Positions 18,929-28,841 of a stretch of 64,000 nt of DNA are shown piece by piece. Location: assembly GCF_001468005.1 (NCBI RefSeq), contig NZ_LNYY01000021.1, forward strand, positions 496,637 through 560,636, given 5' to 3'. The notes under the pieces were generated by a model, which saw only the letters and a list, made by a program, of their open reading frames with translations, made no database searches and was not told the origin of the DNA. The DNA is from Legionella steelei (GTDB taxonomy: Bacteria > Pseudomonadota > Gammaproteobacteria > Legionellales > Legionellaceae). The stretch's first letter is position 1. Every line of letters starts with the position of its first letter. Position numbers and translations under genes: made by a program.

Positions 18929-21556
18929 ATGCGAAATGAACAATTGAATGCTGCGATAAAACAGGGAAATCTAGAGAAGTTTAAAAGGCTCATGTCAGGG
19001 GTAGACGAAGAAAATTTTTTAATGGATGATGAAAATGGTAATACCCTGGCACATCTTGCTGTTATATACGATCAACCTGAAATTCTGCAAATACTTATAG
19101 ATAAAGCAAAGGAGTTCGATAGGCCATTATTTGAAATTTCTAATGCCAATGGATTCACGCCTTTGGAATGTTGCTATATCTATTCCTCATCAAAGACGAT
19201 GTCATTATTAGAATCTAATCCTCAATTAAGTGCTTCAAGTAAGCTGGTTGTTTCTCAAGATTATGAAAAGATAAAGAAATTGTCTCCAAGTGGCTTTCGT
19301 AGAGAAGGATTGGGTAAAATTACCGTAGTTGCGAGTGCATTAGGAGATGTAACTGCCTTAAATATTCTTTGGGGGATCACAAGAAACCGGGAAAATTTAC
19401 TTCGTCATAAAACTCCAGATGGTTGGTCCTGTGTTCACTTCGCTGCATACAATAATCGATTAGAAACAATCCAATTATTCCCTGAACAATTTGCAGCTGA
19501 GGTCACTGACAATGAAGGCAATACTCCTTTGATGATTGCTGCGGGTAGAGGACATTTAAAAATTATTGAGTATTTGCGGGAAAAAGGTGGTGATCTGCAT
19601 CAAAAAAATAATCATGGCGAAAATGCAATTTTTCTTGCTGCTGCGCAGGGACAGTTAAATGTACTTAAATTTTTAGATAAAGAAGGTGTTGCTTTGTCGG
19701 TCATTAATGCTCAAGGTGAGAATGCTTTAATGACTGCTGCTCGAAATGGACACTTCGATTGTGTACATTATCTCCTTACGCGAGATGTGCCTGTTGATTT
19801 GCAAAATAAGCAAGGTAAAACAGCGTTCCAAATTGCATTGGAAGCAAAGAAATTCGATATCGCCGATTTACTTGTGACTAAAAGTACTACAAAAGAAAAA
19901 GATCAGGCTTTGCTTGATGCCGTAAAGAAGGGTGATTTAGTAGCGGTAAAATGGTTAGTAGCGCATGGCTCCTCTTTATCCGCAACGGATAAATCTAAAA
20001 TGACGCCAATGTTGTTAGCAGCAAGTTCGGGGAATATACAATTAATCGATTATTTTCTAATCCAGGAGCCTTCTCCCATTCATGATAAGGACAGTGAGGA
20101 AGATAACCTCTTGTTTGTTGCAATAAAAAACCGCCAGACGGATCTTGTGAAACATCTTCTTGCTAGTGGTCTTTTTGCGCTTGAAGATAAAAATTCGAAA
20201 GGAAAGACTCCTTTATTAGTAGCTGCTGAAGTGAATTCCGATGAACTTGTCGAGTTTTTCCACCAACAAGGTTGTCCATTGGAGGCTCGAGATGAAGAGG
20301 GTAATACTGCTTTTCATTTGTTAGTAGCCAAAGGGAATTTGGGAAATGCGATGAGTTATCTACATACTCACAGCCCTACTTTGATTTTAGAAAAGAATAA
20401 TAAAAATGAAACTCCTTTACATACAGCAATTATGCTTAAACGAGCCGAAGAAACAGAAGCAATGCTACGTTTGGTTGCGGCAGATCCACAAACAAAAACT
20501 AAGTTACTTGAAGCAAAAAATGAGCAAGGCAACACTGCGTTGTTATCGGCAATTCAAGGTCAAAATTCGGAAGCAATACCTTTGCTTTTGGCCGCAGGGG
20601 CTGATGTTTTGGCCAAAAACAATAAAGGTCAATCAGTTATTACTATCGCATACTTGAATGTGTTTTCTCAGAATACCTTAAAATGCTTTTTTGATGCATA
20701 CCATATTGATTACAGAGAATATTACAATCGACGAAGACTTTACTTTATCTTTGGTGGAGAAAAGTTGAACGAAGTTCTTAAATTTCCTAATGCGGAGGTT
20801 CAATTTGGTTCGGGTTTATTTGATGAAGGTGTATCGGTTCTGAATCATTATTTAAAAGCGTTTATTCAGGAAAAACATCCAGAGTACTCTTCACAGTTCG
20901 CAAACTTATTATCTGCATTAGCGCAACTGCAATCAGACTCCTCAGTGGGGAATATATTAAATCGTTTGGATAGAGAAGGTATGGCTTTTCAGGCAACAGG
21001 GTTTAGTGGACATGGTGTTCTCGCTACTTTAAGAAATATGGCAGATGGAAGTATGAAATTATCAATTGCTGAACGAGGTGCACGGGTAGGGGGAGCTCCT
21101 TTTTTAAATGATGAAAATAGGAAATTTGCGGCCACCCGCTCACTTATCGTCCCAGAAGACAAACGTCAACGGGTGGTTGAGCTTTTGTATCAAGCAAAAA
21201 ATGAACCCCAGGCAAAAGGTGCCGATATCCTATTTAATCAAATACCTGACTTTGTGGGGGAACCCTATCAGTTTTCTACGGTCTATCAGAAGAAATTTTT
21301 AGATATTTGTTTTTATAGCAATCCCAAAACAGGTTTATATGAACAATTTATTGAGATTCTTGGGAAGGAGGCAGGGAAGACCTTTTACAAAGAGTTCGAG
21401 CTTTATATGCGTGAACAAGAGTTAGAGAAATATAAAGAATTCTGTCAGCGTAGTCATCCTGATGAACATATAGAAGCAAATCCAATTATTGCTGCAGCAC
21501 AAGAACTCATTGAAAAAAGACATGCGTCGCTAGACACTTTACCAAAACTCATCTAA
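18929..21556 (+). CDS. Large ankyrin-repeat protein, candidate Dot/Icm effector
   Basis: 875 residues from ATG 18929; a start 18 bases upstream (18911) adds six residues. Roughly a dozen or more ankyrin repeats fill residues 1-590, e.g. DNEGNTPLMIAAGRGHLKII, NAQGENALMTAARNGHFDCV and NEQGNTALLSAIQGQNSEAI. The last about 280 residues are not ankyrin and not recognised; they contain SGHG and a Cys in ICFYSNPKTG. The tail is acidic and hydrophilic (HPDEHIEANP), with a short C-terminal hydrophobic end, compatible with but not proof of a Dot/Icm signal. Ankyrin proteins of this size in Legionella are often translocated effectors. A TATACT at 18892-18897 may be its -10. Confidence 0.78.
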   Translation: MRNEQLNAAIKQGNLEKFKRLMSGVDEENFLMDDENGNTLAHLAVIYDQPEILQILIDKAKEFDRPLFEISNANGFTPLECCYIYSSSKTMSLLESNPQLSASSKLVVSQDYEKIKKLSPSGFRREGLGKITVVASALGDVTALNILWGITRNRENLLRHKTPDGWSCVHFAAYNNRLETIQLFPEQFAAEVTDNEGNTPLMIAAGRGHLKIIEYLREKGGDLHQKNNHGENAIFLAAAQGQLNVLKFLDKEGVALSVINAQGENALMTAARNGHFDCVHYLLTRDVPVDLQNKQGKTAFQIALEAKKFDIADLLVTKSTTKEKDQALLDAVKKGDLVAVKWLVAHGSSLSATDKSKMTPMLLAASSGNIQLIDYFLIQEPSPIHDKDSEEDNLLFVAIKNRQTDLVKHLLASGLFALEDKNSKGKTPLLVAAEVNSDELVEFFHQQGCPLEARDEEGNTAFHLLVAKGNLGNAMSYLHTHSPTLILEKNNKNETPLHTAIMLKRAEETEAMLRLVAADPQTKTKLLEAKNEQGNTALLSAIQGQNSEAIPLLLAAGADVLAKNNKGQSVITIAYLNVFSQNTLKCFFDAYHIDYREYYNRRRLYFIFGGEKLNEVLKFPNAEVQFGSGLFDEGVSVLNHYLKAFIQEKHPEYSSQFANLLSALAQLQSDSSVGNILNRLDREGMAFQATGFSGHGVLATLRNMADGSMKLSIAERGARVGGAPFLNDENRKFAATRSLIVPEDKRQRVVELLYQAKNEPQAKGADILFNQIPDFVGEPYQFSTVYQKKFLDICFYSNPKTGLYEQFIEILGKEAGKTFYKEFELYMREQELEKYKEFCQRSHPDEHIEANPIIAAAQELIEKRHASLDTLPKLI

Positions 21557-21766
21557 GAAAAGCAGATATGTCACCACCCGCTAAACTTGATACTGTAGTG
21601 CAAGCTCACTAGGCTTCAGTCATGTATTATTTATGCGTTTCATTGACAAAAAAAATGAATTACCTAATACATACCAGAATGCTAGGCCAAATTGGGGGCA
21701 TTATTTTATTCTTTCTGCAGAATACAAAATAAGATGATGAATCAGAGTGTTACAGGCTAGATAAAA

Positions 21767-21795
21767 TTGATTTTTTTAATAAAGCGAGCTATGTT
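21767..21795 (+). promoter_or_regulatory. Candidate sigma-70 promoter for bcsRQABZ
   Basis: TTGATT at 21767-21772 and TATGTT at 21790-21795 are separated by 17 bases. They lie about 50 bases before the bcsR start in a 285-bp gap that otherwise holds no gene. This is a sequence match only. Confidence 0.4.
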
Positions 21796-21841
21796 TTAAA
21801 TGGGTAAGTCCTATTTATACACAGTTTGTAAAAGGTGTACT

Positions 21842-22033
21842 ATGAATAATCAGATATCAGATCCTCATGGACTGAGATCCCTTGGGCTTCAGGATGATTT
21901 GCTTATGCTGAGTAAAATATATTCTTTAACTCAGTTCGTTTATGTTGATATTGCACAACAAGAAATGATCACAGAAATAATGAAACGTTGGATTATATTG
22001 AAAGAGTTTAGTGACATTAGCTCAAAAAGATAA
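21842..22033 (+). CDS. bcsR: BcsR, small cellulose biosynthesis regulator (YhjR)
   Basis: 63 residues from ATG 21842, which has AAAGGTG upstream; an ATG at 21800 would add 14 residues but lacks a good site. The core DDLLMLSKIYSLTQFVYVDIAQQE and KRWIILKEFSDI match the BcsR family, including the aromatic VDIAQQE turn and the terminal KRWxxLxEF. BcsR works with BcsQ at the inner face of the cellulose synthase. It leads the operon, 12 bases before bcsQ, as in enterobacteria. Confidence 0.85.
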   Translation: MNNQISDPHGLRSLGLQDDLLMLSKIYSLTQFVYVDIAQQEMITEIMKRWIILKEFSDISSKR

Positions 22034-22045
22034 TAGGAAAAGAGC

Positions 22046-22786
22046 ATGCCAGTCATTGCACTACAAGGAATCCGTGGTGGTGTCGGTGTAACTTCGATTA
22101 CTGCGGGATTAGCTTGGGCTTTACAAGAGCTAAATGAATCAGTATTAGTTATTGATTTTACAGCTGATAATTTGTTGCGCTTGCATTTTAATATGCCATT
22201 TGAGCAGACAGAGGGCTGGGCGCGTTCTTATCAAGACAAACAAGATTGGAAGGAAAATATTCGCGCTTATAATGACCAGCTGAGTTATGTGCCTTTTGGA
22301 AAAATAACTCAGGCCGAACGCGAGTATTTGGAAAAAGAACATCAGGAGGCTCCAGATTTTTGGCAAAAAAATCTGGAGGATTTATTGACAAAAAATGAGT
22401 ACCAGTGGATTTTACTTGATCTACCATCAGACAGTACATTAGTGACACAACAGGGATTGGATATAGCCGATATTGTATTCTTAGTATTAAATCCAGATAT
22501 TAATAGTCATATTCGTTTGCACCAGCAAAAAATTCCGAAACATTGCTATTTTTTAATGAATCATTATTCTCCTGCTAAGTCATTACAAAAAGATTTGAAT
22601 GAATTGTGGCATCGGTTATTGCCAAATTTTTTACCAATAATACTGCATAGTGATGAAGCAATCGCAGAGTCACTCGCTATCAAAAAGCCAATCGGTGAAT
22701 ATCAAGCTCATAGTCTTATAGCAAAAGATATCAGTGCATTGGCCAATTACTGCTTGAATCATGGTTTTAGGAATCATAATGAGTAA
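22046..22786 (+). CDS. bcsQ: BcsQ, MinD/ParA-type ATPase of cellulose secretion (YhjQ)
   Basis: 246 residues. The N-terminus IALQGIRGGVGVTSITAGLAW carries the BcsQ variant of the deviant Walker A loop (RGGVGVTS), with VLVIDF as the next strand and WILLDLPSD as Walker B. In E. coli BcsQ forms a complex with BcsR and recruits BcsE at the synthase. The stop overlaps the bcsA start by 8 bases. The canonical first signature Lys of ParA proteins is absent, which is also true of known BcsQ. Confidence 0.92.
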   Translation: MPVIALQGIRGGVGVTSITAGLAWALQELNESVLVIDFTADNLLRLHFNMPFEQTEGWARSYQDKQDWKENIRAYNDQLSYVPFGKITQAEREYLEKEHQEAPDFWQKNLEDLLTKNEYQWILLDLPSDSTLVTQQGLDIADIVFLVLNPDINSHIRLHQQKIPKHCYFLMNHYSPAKSLQKDLNELWHRLLPNFLPIILHSDEAIAESLAIKKPIGEYQAHSLIAKDISALANYCLNHGFRNHNE

Positions 22787-25352
22787 AATCTTGCGTTTGC
22801 TCTTATCTCATCATGCATATAAAAAAGTTGAAAAAATTTATTATCATTTTCATCAGCATAACACCTCATTTTTCACTACAATGTGTATTATTTTATTCCG
22901 AGCAGCAGGCTGGACTTTTTTTAGATTGGAGTCCCCCAGTTGGCAATGGGTACGTGAAAATCATCAATTTTGGTTCCCCCATATTTCAAGGAAACATCCT
23001 CGCCCGGGAGACTCATTTCGCTACTTAATTCAAGGCTTATGGCTTATTCTGTTTTATCCAGAACGAAGAAGAAGAGCAACTCATTTTTTACAGCATGGCC
23101 TTAATTACTATTATTTTTTGGTAGAAAAACTTCCAGATAAGATAGAAAGCAATAGGGTAGCCAAAGAAACTCTCAAGCATTTTGCACAGGCAAGCAATAT
23201 TGTACGGCGTATTTTGTTCATTATATTAGGTATTTTTTCAGCCGTATTGTTGCTGATTTGTATTACCCAGCCATTTAAACCAATTGCACAATTTATTTTC
23301 GTTATACTGCTATGGGTAATGGCGATGAGCATTCGTAAAGCTCCTGGACACGTATGCACGATTATGCTGATTGTTCTTTCTGTAATTGTTTCATGTCGTT
23401 ATCTATGGTGGCGGTATACATATACCTTAGTATGGGATGACGTACCCAGCACCATATTCGGAAGCTTACTTATTTTTGCCGAAACATACATTTGGTTGGT
23501 TATGATCCTAGGCTATTTTCAAAGTATTTGGCCATTACACCGTAAGCCAGTGCCGTTGCCCGCTGATCAGTCTTTGTGGCCAAGTGTCGATATCATGATA
23601 ACCACTTACGATGAGGACTTGAGTATATTAAAGCCAGGTATCTATTCGGCTTTGGGTTTGGATTGGCCAAAAGAAAAGCTGAATATATACATTTTGGATG
23701 ATGGTGATCGCCCGGCATGTAAAGCATTTGCCGAGGAGGTGGGTGTACACTATATAGCACGTCCTACCCATGAACACGCAAAAGCAGGCAATATTAACTA
23801 TGCCTTAAAACACTCAAGTAGTGATTTAGTGGCAATTTTTGACTGCGATTTTGTCATTAGCCATACTTTTCTACAGTTAACGGTGGGCTGGTTTTTAAAA
23901 GATCCCAATCTCGCTATTTTACAAACACCACATCATTTTTTCTCACCCGATCCTTTTGAGCGCAATTTAAAATCGTTTCGAAAAACTCCCAATGAAAGTT
24001 CCTTATTTTATGGTGTAGTTCAAGATGGAAATGATACATGGAACGCAACTTATTTTTGTGGTTCATGTGGCATTATACGTCGTACAGCTTTAGAGAAAAT
24101 CGGTGGTTTGGCGGTAGAAAGTGTTACGGAAGATGCCCATACTTCATTGCGACTACAACGCCTTGGCTATAATTCTGCTTATATTCGCATACCATTAGCC
24201 GCAGGCTTAGCAACAGAAAGTCTTGCAGGCCACGTAGGCCAGCGTATTCGTTGGGCACGTGGCATGGTCCAGATTTTACGGTTAGATAATCCTTTATTAG
24301 GTAAAGGATTAGCCTTTGGACAACGCCTTTGTTATTTTAATGCGATGTTACATTTCCTTTCTGGAATTCCCCGTTTAATTTTTTTCATTACCCCTGCGGC
24401 ATTTTTGGTCTTGAATGCATACGTAGTCTATGCTTCTGGGGTGATGATCATGCTTTATGCCATACCTCATATTGTTCATGCAGTATTAACGAATGACCGC
24501 ATTCAAGGTCGATTCCGTCATTTTTTATGGAATGAAATCTATGAAACAGTAATGGCTTGGTATATTGCAGTGCCTACAACCATAGCTTTAATTAACCCAC
24601 GTAAGGGGAAATTTAATGTGACACGAAAAGGGGATATTGTTGCAGAAGAGCATGTAGATTGGATGACGGCACGCCCTTATATCGTTTTATTATGTATTAA
24701 TATAGCAGGCTTAATCGCAGCGGCCTTTCGTGTGACCGTTGATCCAGCTGCAACAATTCTCGCGGTGCTCATTACCTCAATCTGGTCTTTATATAATATT
24801 GCTATTCTTGGCGGGGCGCTGGGTGTCAGTATCGAAGCCAGACAAAGACGCAGAGCACCTCGTGTCACTTTTGTGATGCCAGCAGCAATTATGCGTTCTG
24901 ATGGCCATATCTATGAGTGCACCATAAGAGATTATTCTGATAAAGGGGTCGGGATACAAATGGAAGCTCAGGATTTGTTCAAAGAAGGAGATGAGATAAC
25001 TCTTTTATTGAAGCGTGGATACAATGAATTTGTTTTCCCAGGAGTTATTGCTTATACATTTCATCGCCATGCAGGGATTCGTTTACATGAGCTTTCTCTG
25101 AAACAAAACATCGATTTTATCCAGTGCACATTCGCTCGCGCAGATGTTTGGTCATTATGGCAGGAATCGTTTGGTCAGGATAAACCTCTAAAAAGTATGC
25201 GGGATGTATTTGTTCTGGACTTGCGTGGTTATTACGATATCATAGAATATACGCCAAAAAGAATTCGTAAGATGCTCATAGGCTTTACCAATGCAGTTAT
25301 CTGGATAGGGACATTTCTTCCTCACAGGCCTAAACCAAGAGGGCATCTTTAA
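22779..25352 (+). CDS. bcsA: BcsA, cellulose synthase catalytic subunit with PilZ domain
   Basis: 857 residues from ATG 22779 inside the bcsQ end. N-terminal membrane helices precede a GT2 domain with LDDGD, the DCD metal motif (FDCDF), the YFCGSCGIIRR segment, the TEDAH base and QRIRW for glucan binding; all needed residues are present. More helices follow, then a PilZ c-di-GMP domain with RRRAPR and DYSDKG. It polymerises UDP-glucose to beta-1,4-glucan and pushes it across the inner membrane, activated by c-di-GMP. A start at 22761 adds six residues. Confidence 0.97.
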   Translation: MSKILRLLLSHHAYKKVEKIYYHFHQHNTSFFTTMCIILFRAAGWTFFRLESPSWQWVRENHQFWFPHISRKHPRPGDSFRYLIQGLWLILFYPERRRRATHFLQHGLNYYYFLVEKLPDKIESNRVAKETLKHFAQASNIVRRILFIILGIFSAVLLLICITQPFKPIAQFIFVILLWVMAMSIRKAPGHVCTIMLIVLSVIVSCRYLWWRYTYTLVWDDVPSTIFGSLLIFAETYIWLVMILGYFQSIWPLHRKPVPLPADQSLWPSVDIMITTYDEDLSILKPGIYSALGLDWPKEKLNIYILDDGDRPACKAFAEEVGVHYIARPTHEHAKAGNINYALKHSSSDLVAIFDCDFVISHTFLQLTVGWFLKDPNLAILQTPHHFFSPDPFERNLKSFRKTPNESSLFYGVVQDGNDTWNATYFCGSCGIIRRTALEKIGGLAVESVTEDAHTSLRLQRLGYNSAYIRIPLAAGLATESLAGHVGQRIRWARGMVQILRLDNPLLGKGLAFGQRLCYFNAMLHFLSGIPRLIFFITPAAFLVLNAYVVYASGVMIMLYAIPHIVHAVLTNDRIQGRFRHFLWNEIYETVMAWYIAVPTTIALINPRKGKFNVTRKGDIVAEEHVDWMTARPYIVLLCINIAGLIAAAFRVTVDPAATILAVLITSIWSLYNIAILGGALGVSIEARQRRRAPRVTFVMPAAIMRSDGHIYECTIRDYSDKGVGIQMEAQDLFKEGDEITLLLKRGYNEFVFPGVIAYTFHRHAGIRLHELSLKQNIDFIQCTFARADVWSLWQESFGQDKPLKSMRDVFVLDLRGYYDIIEYTPKRIRKMLIGFTNAVIWIGTFLPHRPKPRGHL

Positions 25353-25401
25353 TCACGGATTACCTGAGTTGGAATAAAATTTAAAACTAATGGATGAGAT
25401 A

Positions 25402-27654
25402 ATGATAAGAAAAATAATCTGGATTGCGTTGCTGGTTTTAGGGGGGGCTAGTGTTTCTATACCGGCTATCTCTGCCACATCAGCAAACTCCACTCAAACA
25501 CAACCTATATTATCAGCTTCTGCCAATGCGCCAACGCGAACAATCCAATTATATTTTAATAATTTAAACCAGCAGCAAGGTAACTTTACTTTAGGTAATT
25601 TTACTAGTGGAAGAAATATAGAATTCACTGTACGTAAAGATGAGCTAATATCTCAGGCTGTATTACATTTGCAATTTATTCCTTCACCTGCACTTGTTCC
25701 TTTACTGTCACAGCTTAAAATTTATTTAAATGATGAGTTGGTCAATGTTATTGCAATTAGTGCAGAACAACTAGGGAAATTAAATGCTGTTGATGTACCT
25801 ATAGACCCGCGTTATGTCAGTGATTTTAATCGTCTTAGACTTGAATTTATTGGCCACTATAAATCAATTTGTGAAAACCCGGCACACAGCTCGATATGGA
25901 TGGATATTGATAAGCTCAGTTACCTTGAATTGACGTTTCAAACCTTACCTGTGAAAAATGATCTGGCACATTTTCCAGAACCTTTCTTTGATTCACTAGA
26001 TAGAAATCAATTAACCCTTCCAATAGTGTTTGTCGACCAACCTAGTTTAATGCAACAACGAACGGCAGCAATTTTAGCGTCGTGGTTTGGGAGTAAGGCC
26101 TTATGGCATGGAGTGTCTTTTCCGGCCTTATTGAATCAACTACCAACAAGAAATGCTGTTGTATTTGTCACAAATGAGCAAAGGCCTGATTTCTTGAAAA
26201 ACTATAAGACTGTCAATGCTCCCACTGTCGAAATGATAAGCCATCCCAATAACCCATATATCAAATTATTGCTTATTTCAGGGCGTGATGATCATGATTT
26301 ACTTACTGCTGTTCAAGGCATCACGCAGGGGAGTGTTCTTTTTCGAGGACCAAGTGTTACTGTCAATAATGTACAGATGTTTAAACCACGCAAGCCCTAC
26401 GACGCGCCAAACTGGATACGCACTGATAAACCAATAACTTTTGCAAAATTAGTAGAGTATGAAGGGCAATTGCAAACAAAAGGGTATACTCCTTATCCAG
26501 TTTCCCTACGGTTTAATTTACCTCCTGATTTGTATCTTGATCAAAGCAGAGGTATTGATTTACGTTTAAAATACCGTTACTCGATACCTCCAGAGGCGAG
26601 TATTTCACGACTGGATATTAGCTTGAATAATTCTTTTGTAAAAAGTTATAAACTGGAGCCGCACCAGGAACATCTTTTTGCTGAAAATATGGCAGAAACA
26701 AGTACGAAACTCTATATTCCAGCAAAATTAGGAGCACGCAATCAATTCACGTTCGATTTTTCATATGGAACTCAAATTGCTGGAGGAATGCAAAATGATC
26801 AATGTATTACCTATCAAGTCATTAACAATGTAGCGGCTATTGATCCTACTTCAACGCTGAATTTGTCCAATTATTATCATTTTATTACAATGCCCAATTT
26901 AAATGCATTCATGAGTTCTGGTTATCCTTTCAGTATATTGGCCGACCTCTCACAAACAATAGTGTATATAGCTCCTCAATCACAGCCTGAAGCCATAAGT
27001 ACTTTATTAAATGTTATGGGTAATATTGGTGCCGCAACGGGTTATCCTGTATTGTCAATGACCTTGACTGATGATTGGTCGCAAGTTGAAAATAAAGATG
27101 TGGATCTTTTAATCATCGGGGCGTTACCTAAAGCGCTTCATGATAATGAGGATCTCAATTTGTTGATTAGTAAAACACAAGATTGGGTTAAAAAACCTAT
27201 AAATCAAAATCAGATACCTGATATACATCCTCTAACTTCTTTCGGACCAGCTGAAAGTAAAGCCACTATTAGTGCTACAGGCTCTTTGGCCGCAATTTTA
27301 GGCATTCAATCACCTTATTACAGCAAACGTAGTATTATTATTCTATTGGCAGAAAATCAGCAGAATTTTGAATTACTCAACAAGGCATTAACTAACAATA
27401 AAAATATTGATAAAGTCTTTGGTTCTCTCTCTGTGATTCGTAATTCTGGAATTGACAGCTTCAGAGTAGGTGAGACCTACCAGCTGGGTTATCTACCATG
27501 GTGGGAGCGGTTTTGGTTCGCATTGCAAAAACATCCCATTAATTTAGCACTTTTATCTCTTTTGGCTGCAATAATAGTCACATTCTTGATTTGGAATGGC
27601 TTATCAATAATTAATAATCGTCGTTTAAAAGGAACTCAACGGGATAAGACGTGA
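25402..27654 (+). CDS. bcsB: BcsB, periplasmic cellulose synthase subunit
   Basis: 750 residues from ATG 25402, chosen because GGATGAG lies just before it; ATG 25390 would add four residues. The protein has a signal peptide (about 1-25), repeated carbohydrate-binding/flavodoxin-like modules across the periplasmic part, and a C-terminal membrane anchor (about 715-740) that packs against BcsA. It contains two family features: the SICENPAHSSIWMDI segment and the late PWWERFWFALQ. BcsB guides the emerging glucan. It overlaps bcsZ by 4 bases. Confidence 0.95.
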   Translation: MIRKIIWIALLVLGGASVSIPAISATSANSTQTQPILSASANAPTRTIQLYFNNLNQQQGNFTLGNFTSGRNIEFTVRKDELISQAVLHLQFIPSPALVPLLSQLKIYLNDELVNVIAISAEQLGKLNAVDVPIDPRYVSDFNRLRLEFIGHYKSICENPAHSSIWMDIDKLSYLELTFQTLPVKNDLAHFPEPFFDSLDRNQLTLPIVFVDQPSLMQQRTAAILASWFGSKALWHGVSFPALLNQLPTRNAVVFVTNEQRPDFLKNYKTVNAPTVEMISHPNNPYIKLLLISGRDDHDLLTAVQGITQGSVLFRGPSVTVNNVQMFKPRKPYDAPNWIRTDKPITFAKLVEYEGQLQTKGYTPYPVSLRFNLPPDLYLDQSRGIDLRLKYRYSIPPEASISRLDISLNNSFVKSYKLEPHQEHLFAENMAETSTKLYIPAKLGARNQFTFDFSYGTQIAGGMQNDQCITYQVINNVAAIDPTSTLNLSNYYHFITMPNLNAFMSSGYPFSILADLSQTIVYIAPQSQPEAISTLLNVMGNIGAATGYPVLSMTLTDDWSQVENKDVDLLIIGALPKALHDNEDLNLLISKTQDWVKKPINQNQIPDIHPLTSFGPAESKATISATGSLAAILGIQSPYYSKRSIIILLAENQQNFELLNKALTNNKNIDKVFGSLSVIRNSGIDSFRVGETYQLGYLPWWERFWFALQKHPINLALLSLLAAIIVTFLIWNGLSIINNRRLKGTQRDKT

Positions 27655-28748
27655 TTTTTAAATCAAAGAATAAAAAATCTTTGTTGATATTATTCCTGGT
27701 TGTGTTGGGTATTCCTAACACTTTTGCAAGTACACAATGGCCAATTTGGGAGAAATTTAAGCAGTATTATATCAGTGATGATGGACGAGTTATTGATCCA
27801 CAGCTTTCAGAAAGAAAAACAACTTCAGAAGGTCAAAGTTATGGATTATTCTTTGCTTTGATTGCCCATGATCAACCTATGTTTGACAAATTATTACGTT
27901 GGACTGAAAGCAATCTTGCTGGAGGTGATTTGACAAAACATTTACCTGCATGGGAATGGGGGCAAAATGCTCAAAAAAAATGGGTTGTGTTAGACAGCAA
28001 CTCTGCTGCCGATTCCGATTTATGGATTGCTTATGATTTACTTGAAGCAGGGCGATTGTGGAACAATAAGCATTATGATTTTCTTGGTAAAAAGCTTCTC
28101 CAACGTATCCTCAAAGAGGAGGTGACACAAGTTCCAGGTTTGGGACTCATGTTGTTGCCAGGAAAGTTCGGATTTAATTTTAAAAACAGTTGGCGTTTTA
28201 ATCCCAGTTATTTACCACCTCAATTACTGATTCGTTTTGCGACACTTAATAATAAGTGGGGTATTCTTGAACGTAATAGTAGACGCTTGCTATTAGAAAC
28301 GTCTCCAAAAGGATTTGCTCCAGATTGGGTTATTTGGAAAAAGAATGTTGGTTGGCAACCGGATCTGAAGAATCCTAATTTGGGGAGTTATAATGCTATT
28401 CGTGTGTATCTTTGGGTAGGGATGTTAGCCCAGAATGCATCTGGCGCAGCAGAATTGACACAGCACTTTTCGCCTATTATTACTCTGACGCAACAATTGG
28501 GGAGTCCTCCAGAGAAAATTGATATTATCAGCGGTAAAACACAAGGTACTGGTTCTATTGGTTTTGCTGCTGCTCTATTACCATTATTAGCAAATAACCC
28601 TTCAGAACTTGCCAAACAAAGACAGCGTATTGATGCAGTGGAATTGAGTGCTGATAGTTATTACAACGCGGTACTAAGACTTTTCGGGCAAGGATGGGAT
28701 CAAAACCGATATCGTTTTAATGCTCAAGGCGAACTTGTATTACCTTAG
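27651..28748 (+). CDS. bcsZ: BcsZ, periplasmic family 8 endo-beta-1,4-glucanase, catalytic base replaced by Asn
   Basis: 365 residues from GTG 27651, overlapping the bcsB stop. A signal peptide ends near residue 26 (NTFA). The general acid Glu60 is in TTSEGQSYG, and the family aspartates are in AADSDLWIAYDLLEAGRLW. E. coli BcsZ uses Asp243 in the motif SYDAIR as base; here the motif is SYNAIR with Asn248 (codon AAT 28392-28394). The Glu55/Glu60 offset of five is the same as Asp243/Asn248, so the alignment is firm. Some GH8 enzymes outside BcsZ carry Asn here and use another base, so activity cannot be excluded. It is the last gene of the operon. Confidence 0.93.
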   Translation: MIFKSKNKKSLLILFLVVLGIPNTFASTQWPIWEKFKQYYISDDGRVIDPQLSERKTTSEGQSYGLFFALIAHDQPMFDKLLRWTESNLAGGDLTKHLPAWEWGQNAQKKWVVLDSNSAADSDLWIAYDLLEAGRLWNNKHYDFLGKKLLQRILKEEVTQVPGLGLMLLPGKFGFNFKNSWRFNPSYLPPQLLIRFATLNNKWGILERNSRRLLLETSPKGFAPDWVIWKKNVGWQPDLKNPNLGSYNAIRVYLWVGMLAQNASGAAELTQHFSPIITLTQQLGSPPEKIDIISGKTQGTGSIGFAAALLPLLANNPSELAKQRQRIDAVELSADSYYNAVLRLFGQGWDQNRYRFNAQGELVLP

Positions 28749-28841
28749 TCAGAGTACTTTTGTAGCTTTGGATAAGTGCAGCGCAATCCGAGTTTATTTA
28801 TAACGCCTAAGAACAAACTATTTTACCCTCACCCTAGTAAC

